Source of the DNA: Bacteroidota bacterium
GTDB taxonomy: Bacteria; Bacteroidota; Bacteroidia; Flavobacteriales; Flavobacteriaceae
Length of the DNA: 7,801 bases
Assembly: GCA_024280815.1 (NCBI GenBank)
Contig: JAJRPL010000125.1
Location: 1 to 7,801 of the forward strand
Direction of reading: 5' to 3'
The notes below the pieces were generated by a model that did no database searches, was not told the DNA's origin, and saw nothing but the letters and a program-made list of their open reading frames with translations. A program made the position numbers and the translations under genes. Of the stretch, positions 1 to 6,030 are shown piece after piece (position 1 is the first letter of the stretch; the number at the start of each line of letters is the position of its first letter).

Positions 1-37
1 AAACCTAAAAAATTAATACTAATCAAAGAATAATAAA

Positions 38-655
38 ATGAAATCAAAACAATTTTTTACTATTTTAATAGCAATGACCTTATTTATAGCTTGTAAAAAC
101 GAACCAAAAGCTACCAATGAATCAGCTGTTTCTACAGAAACAAAAAGTACAGAAGTTACAGAAACAACTACTCAAGGTAGTGGGCAATCTGGAGTAGCAC
201 AAGGCGAAGGTGAAGATGCTAATGTACTTCAAGTTGCCATGACTTATAAAGATGAAGAGGGCAATATGCCATTTTCGACCTTAGTTGCTGCCGTTAAAGC
301 AGGAGGTGTTGAAGATGCCTTAGTAAATGCAGGGCCTTTAACCGTATTTGCACCTGTTAATAGTGCTTTTGCAAAAATTCAAGATGCCGTAGATGATTTA
401 TTAAAACCTGAGAATAAAGAAACTTTGGCTTACGTATTAACTAATCATGTGGCTCCTGCTAATTACCCTATCAAACAATTAAAAAAAGAAGCTAAAAAAG
501 GGCGTAAATTATATATGGCGTCAGGGAAATATTTAGAAGTTGAATATAAAGATGGAAAAATATTTGTAGGTGGTACAGAAGTATTAATGTCAGTAAAAGT
601 GAGTAATGGTTGGATTCATGTTGTTGGAGATGTATTGGTTCCTTCAGAAAAATAA
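38..655 (+). CDS. Fasciclin-domain lipoprotein of the nos cluster
   Basis: Predicted 205-residue exported lipoprotein. The first 18 residues form a short signal peptide with a basic start (MKSK), a hydrophobic core and lipobox LFIAC, so Cys19 would be the lipidated residue. A low-complexity Thr/Ser/Glu/Gly linker (about 22-60) leads to one fasciclin (FAS1) domain at about 62-203. That domain shows the H1 motif TVFAPVNSAF (102-111), an NHV element (136-138) and the closing motif NGWIHVVGDVLVP (190-202). FAS1 domains are adhesion or ligand-binding folds with no known catalysis. The gene is 88 bp upstream of the cytochrome c gene. Fasciclin genes recur beside Bacteroidota nosZ, but their role there is not established; scaffolding of NosZ or its electron donor is inference only. 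The residues after Cys19 (KNEP) do not look like a Bacteroidota surface-export signal, so a periplasmic location is favoured. The domain call is firm. Confidence 0.9.
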   Translation: MKSKQFFTILIAMTLFIACKNEPKATNESAVSTETKSTEVTETTTQGSGQSGVAQGEGEDANVLQVAMTYKDEEGNMPFSTLVAAVKAGGVEDALVNAGPLTVFAPVNSAFAKIQDAVDDLLKPENKETLAYVLTNHVAPANYPIKQLKKEAKKGRKLYMASGKYLEVEYKDGKIFVGGTEVLMSVKVSNGWIHVVGDVLVPSEK

Positions 656-675
656 TTGCTAATAAAAAATAATAG

Positions 676-701
676 ATAAAAAGAGTATCACTTCTTTTTA
701 T
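676..701 (+). terminator. Weak AT-rich hairpin after the fasciclin gene
   Basis: A 9-bp perfect inverted repeat, ATAAAAAGA (676-684) and TCTTTTTAT (693-701), with an 8-base loop, lies 20 bp past the fasciclin stop codon. Its right arm carries a run of five T. The stem has only one G-C pair, so termination would be partial. It overlaps the region just upstream of a candidate promoter box at 704-711, which would fit a boundary between two transcripts. Confidence 0.35.
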
Positions 702-703
702 AT

Positions 704-711
704 TAATTTTG
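704..711 (+). promoter_or_regulatory. Candidate Bacteroidota -7 box for the cytochrome c/nosZ unit
   Basis: TAATTTTG matches the Bacteroidota -7 consensus TAnnTTTG exactly. It lies 33 bp before the cytochrome c start codon, giving a likely transcript start near 717 and a short A-rich leader. No clear TTG element is visible at the -33 position, and no CRP/FNR palindrome is centred about 30 bp upstream. The match could be chance in such AT-rich DNA. Confidence 0.35.
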
Positions 712-743
712 TATATCAATACTATAAATTAAAATAATTAAAA

Positions 744-1253
744 ATGAAAATTAAATTTATTGCAATTGCAATTGTATCTACATTAATCTTTATAAGTTGT
801 GGAGATGGAAAAAAGAAAGATAAAAACCCTGTAGAGAATGTTAAAGAAGAAGTTCAAGCTGATCCTATTAAAGAAGAGGTTGTAACAACAACTTCTGAAA
901 AAATTGATTTGACGGCTCCTACATTAGACAACAAAGGAATAGGACCTGTTAAAAGCGTAACCTTAGAGGCTATTGATGAAAAGTTAGTTGAAAAAGGCAA
1001 AGAGCTTTACAAAACCAACTGCACTGCATGTCATAAATTAAAAAAACGTTATATCGGTCCAGCTTTAAAAGGGGTTACTGATAGACGATCACCAGAATGG
1101 ATTATGAATATGATTTTAAACGCAGATGAAATGTTAGCCAATGATCCTGTTGCCAAAGCATTAATTTCAGAATATAACGCTCCCATGGCTCAACAGCAAA
1201 TCTCAAAAGAAGAAGCAAGAGCTATATTAGAATATTTTAGAACAAAAAAATAA
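744..1253 (+). CDS. Single-haem cytochrome c lipoprotein, likely electron donor to NosZ
   Basis: Predicted 169-residue membrane-anchored class I cytochrome c. The signal peptide ends in lipobox IFISC with Cys19 as the lipid-attachment residue. A charged Lys/Glu/Val-rich linker (about 22-55) precedes the haem domain (about 75-169). The haem-binding motif CTACH is at 93-97 (His97 proximal ligand), followed by the usual YIGPAL segment (103-108). Met148 in NAPMAQQ is the probable distal ligand. The C-terminal helix with EEARAILEYF matches the closing helix of this family. The gene lies 95 bp upstream of nosZ on the same strand. NosZ here lacks the C-terminal haem domain found in some epsilonproteobacterial enzymes, so this separate cytochrome is a natural donor to the CuA site; that pairing is inferred from position. 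The cytochrome assignment is firm, and no established gene symbol is used. Confidence 0.93.
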   Translation: MKIKFIAIAIVSTLIFISCGDGKKKDKNPVENVKEEVQADPIKEEVVTTTSEKIDLTAPTLDNKGIGPVKSVTLEAIDEKLVEKGKELYKTNCTACHKLKKRYIGPALKGVTDRRSPEWIMNMILNADEMLANDPVAKALISEYNAPMAQQQISKEEARAILEYFRTKK

Positions 1254-1294
1254 GATAAATAGAGCTTAAATTTAATTTAGACTTTTAACGAAAC

Positions 1295-1315
1295 ACTGAG
1301 ACACAGCTCAGTTTT
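1295..1315 (+). other. Small hairpin with T run in the nosZ leader
   Basis: Perfect 6-bp inverted repeat ACTGAG (1295-1300) and CTCAGT (1307-1312) with a 6-base loop, followed by TTTT (1312-1315). It sits in the 95-bp gap between the cytochrome c gene and nosZ. It may be a weak attenuator or a processing or stability element setting the relative dose of the two genes. The stem is short for a full terminator. Confidence 0.35.
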
Positions 1316-1332
1316 AATAATAATAATAATAA
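1315..1332 (+). repeat. Six tandem TAA triplets upstream of nosZ
   Basis: An uninterrupted (TAA)6 microsatellite ends 16 bases before the nosZ start codon. Its position in the leader means a change in copy number would alter leader length and ribosome access but not the reading frame. AT-rich, unstructured leaders favour translation in Bacteroidota, so it may simply be an initiation-enhancing leader. Confidence 0.8.
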
Positions 1333-1348
1333 CCAAATTTACACTATA

Positions 1349-3340
1349 ATGAAAAGAATAATTAAATCAATTTTTCTGTTTGTAATTACAGCTACTTTAG
1401 TAGTAAGCTGTGCACCAACTGAAAAAAAAGGCAGTAAAAGTAATAAAGGTGCTTTGGCAGGAAATGCTGCTGAAAAAGTATATGTAGCACCAGGCGAACA
1501 CGATTCTCACTACGCATTCATCTCTGGTGGATTTAGCGGACAATTAGCTGTTTATGGTTTGCCTTCAGGTAGATTATTTAGGGTAATCCCCGTATTTTCG
1601 CAAGATCCTGAAAAAGGATATGGTTATAGTGAAGAAACCAAACCTATGTTAATGACCTCTCATGGTTTTGTGCCTTGGGGAGATTCTCATCATCCTGACA
1701 TTTCTCAAACGAAAGGTTCTGTTGATGGTCGTTGGGTTTTTATCAATGAAAACAACACACCACGTATTGCACGTATTAGTTTAAAAACTTTTGAAACTGA
1801 AGAAATTATTGAAATTCCTAACTCAGCAGGTAATCACAGTTCTTCTTTTGTAACTGAAAATTCTGAATATGTTGTTGCTGGTACCCGTTTTTCAGTACCG
1901 TTTCCTCAAAAAGATATGCCAATTAGTGAAATGAAAGGAAACTTTAGTGGAGCTTTATCATTTTTAAAAATAGACCCTGAACATGGTCATATGAACATTG
2001 AGTTTCAAATTAAAATGCCAGGCTTTAGTTATGATTTATCTCACCCAGGTCGTGGTAAATCTCACGGTTGGTTCTTTTTCTCTACCTATAATACGGAGGA
2101 AGCAAATTCATTATTGGAAGTAAATGCTTCACAAAATGATAAGGATTTTATCGCAGCAATTAACTGGAAAAAAATTGAAGAATATGTGAAAAACGGAGGT
2201 GGTAAGAAAATGCCAACAAACTATGCACACAACACATGGGATGATGATACACATACTGCTACAACTGAATGGAAAAAAGAAGTTTTAGTGGTTGACCCTA
2301 AAGAGGTACCAGGTGCATTTTATTTTTTACCTACAGCAAAATCACCACATGGTTGTGATGTTGATCCAACAGGTGAATATATTATTGGTAATGGTAAATT
2401 AGCAGCTCAAATGACAATTCACTCATTTTCTAAAATGCAGAAAGCAATTGCTGATAAAGCATTTGATGGTGATGCATACGGAATACCAATTCTTAAGTTC
2501 GACGCTGTAAATTACGGTATACTACCTAACCCAGGCTTAGGGCCATTACATACTGAATTTGACACGAGAGGTAATGCGTATACTACCTTCTTTATTTCTT
2601 CTGAAGTAGTAAAATGGAATGTTAAAGATTTGAAAGTGCTAGATAGACATAAAGTTTATTATTCTGTTGGTCACTTAATGATTCCTGGAGGGAATTCGCA
2701 AACACCAGATGATAAATATTTGGTAGCTATGAACAAAATAACAAAAGATCGTTATTTACCTACAGGTCCTGAAGTCTGTCAATCCGCTCAATTATTTGAT
2801 ATTTCTGGTGAAAAAATGGAACTTTTATTAGATTTCCCTACTATTGGAGAACCTCATTATGCTGCGGGTATTGCTGCAGATAAAATTAAAGCGTTACAGC
2901 CAACTAAAATATTCAAGTTAGCCGATAATAAACATCCTTATGCAGTTAAGAATGAAGCAGAAACGAAAGTTGTTCGTAAAGGTAATGAAGTGCATATCTC
3001 TATGACAATGATTCGTTCTCACTTTTCACCTGATAATATTGAAGGTGTAAAAGTTGGTGATAAAGTATTTTTTCATGTAACCAATTTAGAACAAGATTAT
3101 GATGTACCTCATGGTATCTCAATGATTGGTGCAAATACCTCTGAATTATTAATTATGCCAGGTAGAACTACCACGTTTACTTGGGAACCTAAAGAAGTTG
3201 GTGTTTGGCCTTTCTACTGTACAGATTTCTGTTCTGCATTACATCAAGAAATGCAAGGTTATGTTCGTGTTTCTCCTAAAGGCTCTAATGTACCTATTTC
3301 GTTTACGCTTGATGGTGATGTACCTGGTGAAGAAGAATAG
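1349..3340 (+). CDS. nosZ: Nitrous oxide reductase, clade II (Sec-dependent), predicted lipoprotein
   Basis: Reduces N2O to N2 in the periplasm, the last step of denitrification. The protein has 663 residues. The N-terminus is a Sec-type lipoprotein signal, not a Tat signal: lipobox LVVSC with Cys21. A seven-bladed propeller (about 45-520) carries the CuZ cluster, and all seven histidine ligands are visible by motif: His114 and His115 (GDSHHPD), His163 (GNHSS), His334 (SPHG), His401 (LGPLHT), His442 (GHL) and His503 (EPHY). The cupredoxin domain (about 540-645) holds CuA: His588 (VPHG), then CTDFCSALHQEM (624-635) supplying Cys624, Cys628, His632 and Met635. LGPLHT and TDFCSA are clade II hallmarks; the residue matching the clade I CuA tryptophan (backbone ligand) is Asp626. 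The protein stops after CuA with no haem domain. A strong terminator follows 25 bp downstream, so the accessory genes behind it are likely transcribed separately. Confidence 0.98.
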   Translation: MKRIIKSIFLFVITATLVVSCAPTEKKGSKSNKGALAGNAAEKVYVAPGEHDSHYAFISGGFSGQLAVYGLPSGRLFRVIPVFSQDPEKGYGYSEETKPMLMTSHGFVPWGDSHHPDISQTKGSVDGRWVFINENNTPRIARISLKTFETEEIIEIPNSAGNHSSSFVTENSEYVVAGTRFSVPFPQKDMPISEMKGNFSGALSFLKIDPEHGHMNIEFQIKMPGFSYDLSHPGRGKSHGWFFFSTYNTEEANSLLEVNASQNDKDFIAAINWKKIEEYVKNGGGKKMPTNYAHNTWDDDTHTATTEWKKEVLVVDPKEVPGAFYFLPTAKSPHGCDVDPTGEYIIGNGKLAAQMTIHSFSKMQKAIADKAFDGDAYGIPILKFDAVNYGILPNPGLGPLHTEFDTRGNAYTTFFISSEVVKWNVKDLKVLDRHKVYYSVGHLMIPGGNSQTPDDKYLVAMNKITKDRYLPTGPEVCQSAQLFDISGEKMELLLDFPTIGEPHYAAGIAADKIKALQPTKIFKLADNKHPYAVKNEAETKVVRKGNEVHISMTMIRSHFSPDNIEGVKVGDKVFFHVTNLEQDYDVPHGISMIGANTSELLIMPGRTTTFTWEPKEVGVWPFYCTDFCSALHQEMQGYVRVSPKGSNVPISFTLDGDVPGEEE

Positions 3341-3364
3341 TAATATTTAGATTTTGATTACACC

Positions 3365-3401
3365 AAAAGGGCAATTCTAAAAAGATGAATTGCCCTTTTA
3401 T
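3365..3401 (+). terminator. Strong intrinsic terminator after nosZ
   Basis: A perfect 13-bp stem, AAAAGGGCAATTC (3365-3377) and GAATTGCCCTTTT (3387-3399), closes a 9-base loop and ends in a T-rich tail. It starts 25 bp past the nosZ stop codon. The A run on the left arm could also let it work on the opposite strand. It should end most nosZ transcripts before the downstream genes. Confidence 0.92.
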
Positions 3402-3435
3402 TTTACATCAATATTTAAGAGACAAACTTCTTCTA

Positions 3436-3451
3436 TGTGATATAAGTCACA
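3436..3451 (+). promoter_or_regulatory. CRP/FNR-family operator upstream of the NosB-like gene
   Basis: TGTGATATAAGTCACA contains a perfect TGTGA-N6-TCACA palindrome, the half-site arrangement recognised by CRP/FNR-family dimers. Its centre (3443.5) is 29.5 bp before the TAAATTTA box at 3473, placing it near -42 from the inferred transcript start, the class II activator position. The same geometry recurs after nosY. Which regulator binds is unknown; flavobacterial CRP/FNR homologues that respond to oxygen or nitrogen oxides are candidates. Confidence 0.7.
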
Positions 3452-3472
3452 CCTATACTTAGTAATTTATTG

Positions 3473-3480
3473 TAAATTTA
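3473..3480 (+). promoter_or_regulatory. Candidate -7 box of the NosB-like gene
   Basis: TAAATTTA matches the Bacteroidota -7 consensus TAnnTTTG in all but the last base. It sits 29.5 bp downstream of the centre of the CRP/FNR-like palindrome and 42 bp before the start codon at 3523, implying a leader of roughly 37 bases. No good -33 TTG is seen, as expected for a promoter that depends on an activator. Confidence 0.5.
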
Positions 3481-3522
3481 TAGTCTAAAAAACAACAATT
3501 AAAATTTTTAAATTTCAAACTC

Positions 3523-4107
3523 ATGAAAAAATCAAAAATTATAATGATTATTGGCTCTCTATTATTGCTAGGTCTATTCAAATTTCCACTCTGGAATATC
3601 ACCTTAGAAGCACCTCAATACCCTATACCATTAGGTATGAATATTCATATAGATAAATTTTCAGACATGCATGAATTTGATATAAAAAATATCAATCTAA
3701 TGAACCATTATGTAGGTATGCAATATATACCTGAAACCATTCCTGAATTTAAAATATTTCCTATTGTAATTGGGGTAATGGTATTACTTGGGGTAATTAT
3801 TGGTTTTATAGGTAAATACAAATGGTATTTAGGCTGGTTTATACTCATGTCAGCACTCGGAATTGCTGGTATGTATGATTTTTATCTATGGGAATATGAT
3901 TATGGTCATAATTTAGACCCAAATGCAATTATGAATTTTAAAAACCCTGATGGTTCTATAATGGGTTTTCAACCTCCATTATTTGGCTCTAAAGACATAT
4001 TAAACTTTACAGCACACTCCTATCCTATGACAGGAGCATGGATGATGTTTGCAGGAATGATGCTAACTGTTGTCGCATTTTTTTTAGGCAAAAAAGAAGC
4101 ACAATAA
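3523..4107 (+). CDS. nosB: NosB-like four-helix membrane protein of clade II nos clusters
   Basis: A 194-residue integral membrane protein with four predicted helices at about 6-24, 79-97, 102-121 and 168-189. Basic residues at the N-terminus (MKKSK), in the short 98-101 loop (KYK) and at the C-terminus put both ends and that loop in the cytoplasm. The two long loops therefore face the periplasm. They are rich in Met, His and aromatic residues: loop 1 has INLMNHYVGMQYIP (57-70), and loop 2 has FYLWEYDYGHNLDPNA (120-135) and FTAHSYP (162-168). A membrane-protein gene called nosB lies directly downstream of nosZ in many clade II clusters; the symbol is given on position, size and topology, not on a recognised catalytic motif. 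Function is unknown; metal handling or electron transfer to NosZ are guesses. The gene is isolated by terminators on both sides and has its own CRP/FNR-like promoter. Confidence 0.75.
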   Translation: MKKSKIIMIIGSLLLLGLFKFPLWNITLEAPQYPIPLGMNIHIDKFSDMHEFDIKNINLMNHYVGMQYIPETIPEFKIFPIVIGVMVLLGVIIGFIGKYKWYLGWFILMSALGIAGMYDFYLWEYDYGHNLDPNAIMNFKNPDGSIMGFQPPLFGSKDILNFTAHSYPMTGAWMMFAGMMLTVVAFFLGKKEAQ

Positions 4108-4157
4108 AAGCTCACAAGTATTATTGGTGAGTTTAAACAAATCTTTATAATGAAACC

Positions 4158-4194
4158 AAATGATAAGATGACTTAAAGTCATCTTATCATTTTT
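4158..4194 (+). terminator. Strong intrinsic terminator between the NosB-like gene and nosL
   Basis: A perfect 15-bp stem, AAATGATAAGATGAC (4158-4172) and GTCATCTTATCATTT (4178-4192), with a 5-base loop, runs into a T tract (4190-4194). It lies 51 bp past the stop codon. A shorter hairpin, CTCAC (4111-4115) and GTGAG (4127-4131) followed by TTT, comes just before it and may add to termination. Together they make the NosB-like gene a separate transcription unit. Confidence 0.85.
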
Positions 4195-4213
4195 AAATAC
4201 CTCTAAATTAGTA

Positions 4214-4221
4214 TACCTTTA
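4214..4221 (+). promoter_or_regulatory. Candidate -7 box for the nosLDFY operon
   Basis: TACCTTTA fits TAnnTTTG except for the last base. It lies after the terminator and 18 bp before the nosL start, leaving a leader of roughly a dozen bases. A promoter is needed here if the preceding terminator works. No CRP/FNR palindrome or clear -33 TTG is visible, so the call rests on position and a weak match. Confidence 0.3.
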
Positions 4222-4239
4222 CACTCTTATTTTTTTATT

Positions 4240-4680
4240 ATGAAAACTTGCTTATTTATTATATTTTTCAGCTTAGTTCTGGCACTAACCTCATGTAAAG
4301 TAGAACCTAAAAAAATTGACTATGGCAATGACCATTGCCATTTTTGCGATATGACTGTAGTTGATAAAACACATGCCGCACAAATAGTAACAAAAAAAGG
4401 GAAAGCCTACATGTTTGATGCCATTGAATGTATGGTAAATGAATTGAATCGAGATAAAAATGAAGACACTATGTCTTTTTTATTGGTTGCAGATTACGCT
4501 AACCCAGGAAGCTTAGTTGATGCTAAGACTGCTACTTATTTGATTAGCGAAAAAATTAAAAGCCCTATGGGTGCAAACCTTTCAGCATTTAATTCAAAAG
4601 AAATTGCTCGAAAAATGCTAAAAGAAAATGGTGGCAAACTTTATACTTGGTCTACATTAAAAGAAAAATTCTCTAAATAG
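4240..4680 (+). CDS. nosL: NosL copper-binding lipoprotein, copper chaperone for NosZ
   Basis: Periplasmic, lipid-anchored Cu(I)-binding protein that delivers copper for CuZ assembly together with NosDFY. The protein has 146 residues. A signal peptide with lipobox LALTSC makes Cys19 the lipidated residue. The NosL signature HCHFCDMTV (32-40) gives Cys33, Cys36 and Met38. Further family hallmarks are MFDAIECM (58-65) and the SPMGANLSAF segment (108-117) with Met110. Cys and Met residues in these motifs are the candidate Cu(I) ligands; which ones bind here cannot be told from sequence alone. The length is normal for the family. nosL is the first gene of the nosL-nosD-nosF-nosY unit: nosD starts one base after its stop codon, so the two are almost certainly co-transcribed and probably translationally coupled. 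Confidence 0.96.
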   Translation: MKTCLFIIFFSLVLALTSCKVEPKKIDYGNDHCHFCDMTVVDKTHAAQIVTKKGKAYMFDAIECMVNELNRDKNEDTMSFLLVADYANPGSLVDAKTATYLISEKIKSPMGANLSAFNSKEIARKMLKENGGKLYTWSTLKEKFSK

Positions 4681-4681
4681 T

Positions 4682-5983
4682 ATGAAAAAATACAATAACA
4701 ATGTCATTCTTACAGGACTTGAAAAAGCAACCAAGAATCTCATTGTCATTTTCATTTTCTTATTTCTATTTTCAATCCATATTCAAGCTCAAACTAAAAC
4801 AATTAATGTTTGTGTTACTTGTAAAACAAAAACTATAAAAAAAGCTATTTCTTTTGCTCAAGATGGCGATACAATATTAGTAAAAAAAGGTGTCTATAAA
4901 GAAACTCAAATTTTTGTAAATAAAGCTATACATCTTATAGGCGAAAACTACCCAATACTAGATGCAGAAAACAAAACTGATAGCGTACTGGCTATTAGAG
5001 CAGATAACTTTAGTGTTTCAGGCTTTGTGTTTAAAAATGTTGGCTTGAGTTATACCAAAGAAATTGCAGCAATATTTGTGTCAGACAGTAAAAATTTCAC
5101 TATAAAAGATAATATTTTAAATGATGTTTTTTATGGTTTTATCATACAGAATTCAACATACGGTTTAATTCAAAATAATAAAGTTATTGGTCATGCAATT
5201 GATGAAACTAGTTCAGGCAATGGTATACATGCATGGAAATGTAAAAAACTTAGAATAGAACAAAATACCATTACAGGTATGCGTGATGGTATCTATTTAG
5301 AATTTGTAAATAAAAGTTTCATTTCTAACAATACAAGCAAGGATAATATCCGCTACGGGTTACATTTTATGTTTTCTCATCATAACGAATACCATCATAA
5401 TGAATTCAATAATAATGGTGCTGGTGTTGCAGTAATGTTTTCTAAGTTTATTAAAATGCACCACAATACATTTCATTACAACTGGGGTACTGCATCTTAT
5501 GGATTACTCTTAAAAGAGATTAATGATGCTGAAATTTATGAAAATATTTTTGAGCAAAATACTATCGGAATCAACATTGATGGCTGTAACCGTATCAATT
5601 ATAAAAACAACCACTTTATCAGAAATGGATGGGCATTAAAATTTACTGGTGGCTGTTATACAAATCTTTTTGAATTTAATAACTTTATGCACAATGCGTT
5701 TGATTTATCATACAATAGCAAACTTAACGACAATAAATTTGAAGCCAATTATTGGAGTGAATATGCAGGTTATGATATTGATAAAAACGGAATTGGAGAT
5801 GTGCCTTTTAGACCTGTGAAACTATTTTCGTATGTTGTTAATAAAACACCAGAAACCTTAGTGTTGTTACGAAGTTTGTTTGTTGATATTATTAATTTTT
5901 CAGAAAAAGTATCTCCCGTTTTTACACCTGATAATTTGATGGATGAAAAACCTTTAATGAAACCTATAAATCCGTTAGAATAA
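4682..5983 (+). CDS. nosD: NosD periplasmic beta-helix protein for CuZ maturation
   Basis: Periplasmic protein needed with NosF and NosY to build the CuZ cluster of NosZ. The protein has 433 residues. An unusually long polar N-terminus (1-18) precedes the hydrophobic core (19-32), with likely signal cleavage after Ala36 (IHIQA|Q). No other start codon would keep the signal, so the first ATG is used. Right-handed beta-helix (CASH/NosD) repeats with N-x-I/F-x-x-N rungs fill about 75-345. The closing motif NYWSEYAGYDIDKNGIGDVP (356-375) is typical of NosD and contains an Asp-rich calcium-loop-like stretch (365-373). Two features stand out: Cys44-Val-Thr-Cys47 at the mature N-terminus, and eight histidines between 228 and 265 (228, 233, 234, 238, 239, 260, 261, 265). 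Both could take part in copper transfer from NosL, but this is inference. The start is 1 bp after nosL; nosF follows after about 47 bp. Confidence 0.96.
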   Translation: MKKYNNNVILTGLEKATKNLIVIFIFLFLFSIHIQAQTKTINVCVTCKTKTIKKAISFAQDGDTILVKKGVYKETQIFVNKAIHLIGENYPILDAENKTDSVLAIRADNFSVSGFVFKNVGLSYTKEIAAIFVSDSKNFTIKDNILNDVFYGFIIQNSTYGLIQNNKVIGHAIDETSSGNGIHAWKCKKLRIEQNTITGMRDGIYLEFVNKSFISNNTSKDNIRYGLHFMFSHHNEYHHNEFNNNGAGVAVMFSKFIKMHHNTFHYNWGTASYGLLLKEINDAEIYENIFEQNTIGINIDGCNRINYKNNHFIRNGWALKFTGGCYTNLFEFNNFMHNAFDLSYNSKLNDNKFEANYWSEYAGYDIDKNGIGDVPFRPVKLFSYVVNKTPETLVLLRSLFVDIINFSEKVSPVFTPDNLMDEKPLMKPINPLE

Positions 5984-6030
5984 GTGAAAATAAATATAAT
6001 TTGTGCCAATTCTAGAAATTCGTGTCTAAT

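Noticed and set aside
13..26. FNR-like site TTAATACTAATCAA upstream of the fasciclin gene
   Set aside because: It matches TTGAT-N4-ATCAA at nine of ten positions, but its centre is only about 18 bp before the start codon, no TAnnTTTG box sits 30 bp downstream, and the surroundings are very AT-rich. It could act as a repressor site, but there is no support.
492..719. Reverse-strand ORF over the end of the fasciclin gene
   Set aside because: It is antisense to the well-supported FAS1 domain and extends into the hairpin and promoter region. Its composition is that of translated AT-rich antisense DNA.
1267..1274. TAAATTTA in the cytochrome c-nosZ gap as a nosZ promoter box
   Set aside because: The same 8-mer is used in front of the NosB-like gene, but here no palindrome or -33 element accompanies it, and such AT strings are common by chance in this DNA.
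6022..6030. GTG start for nosF
   Set aside because: It adds only three residues before the family-typical MIEIKNL start, and ATG is preferred. Not excluded.
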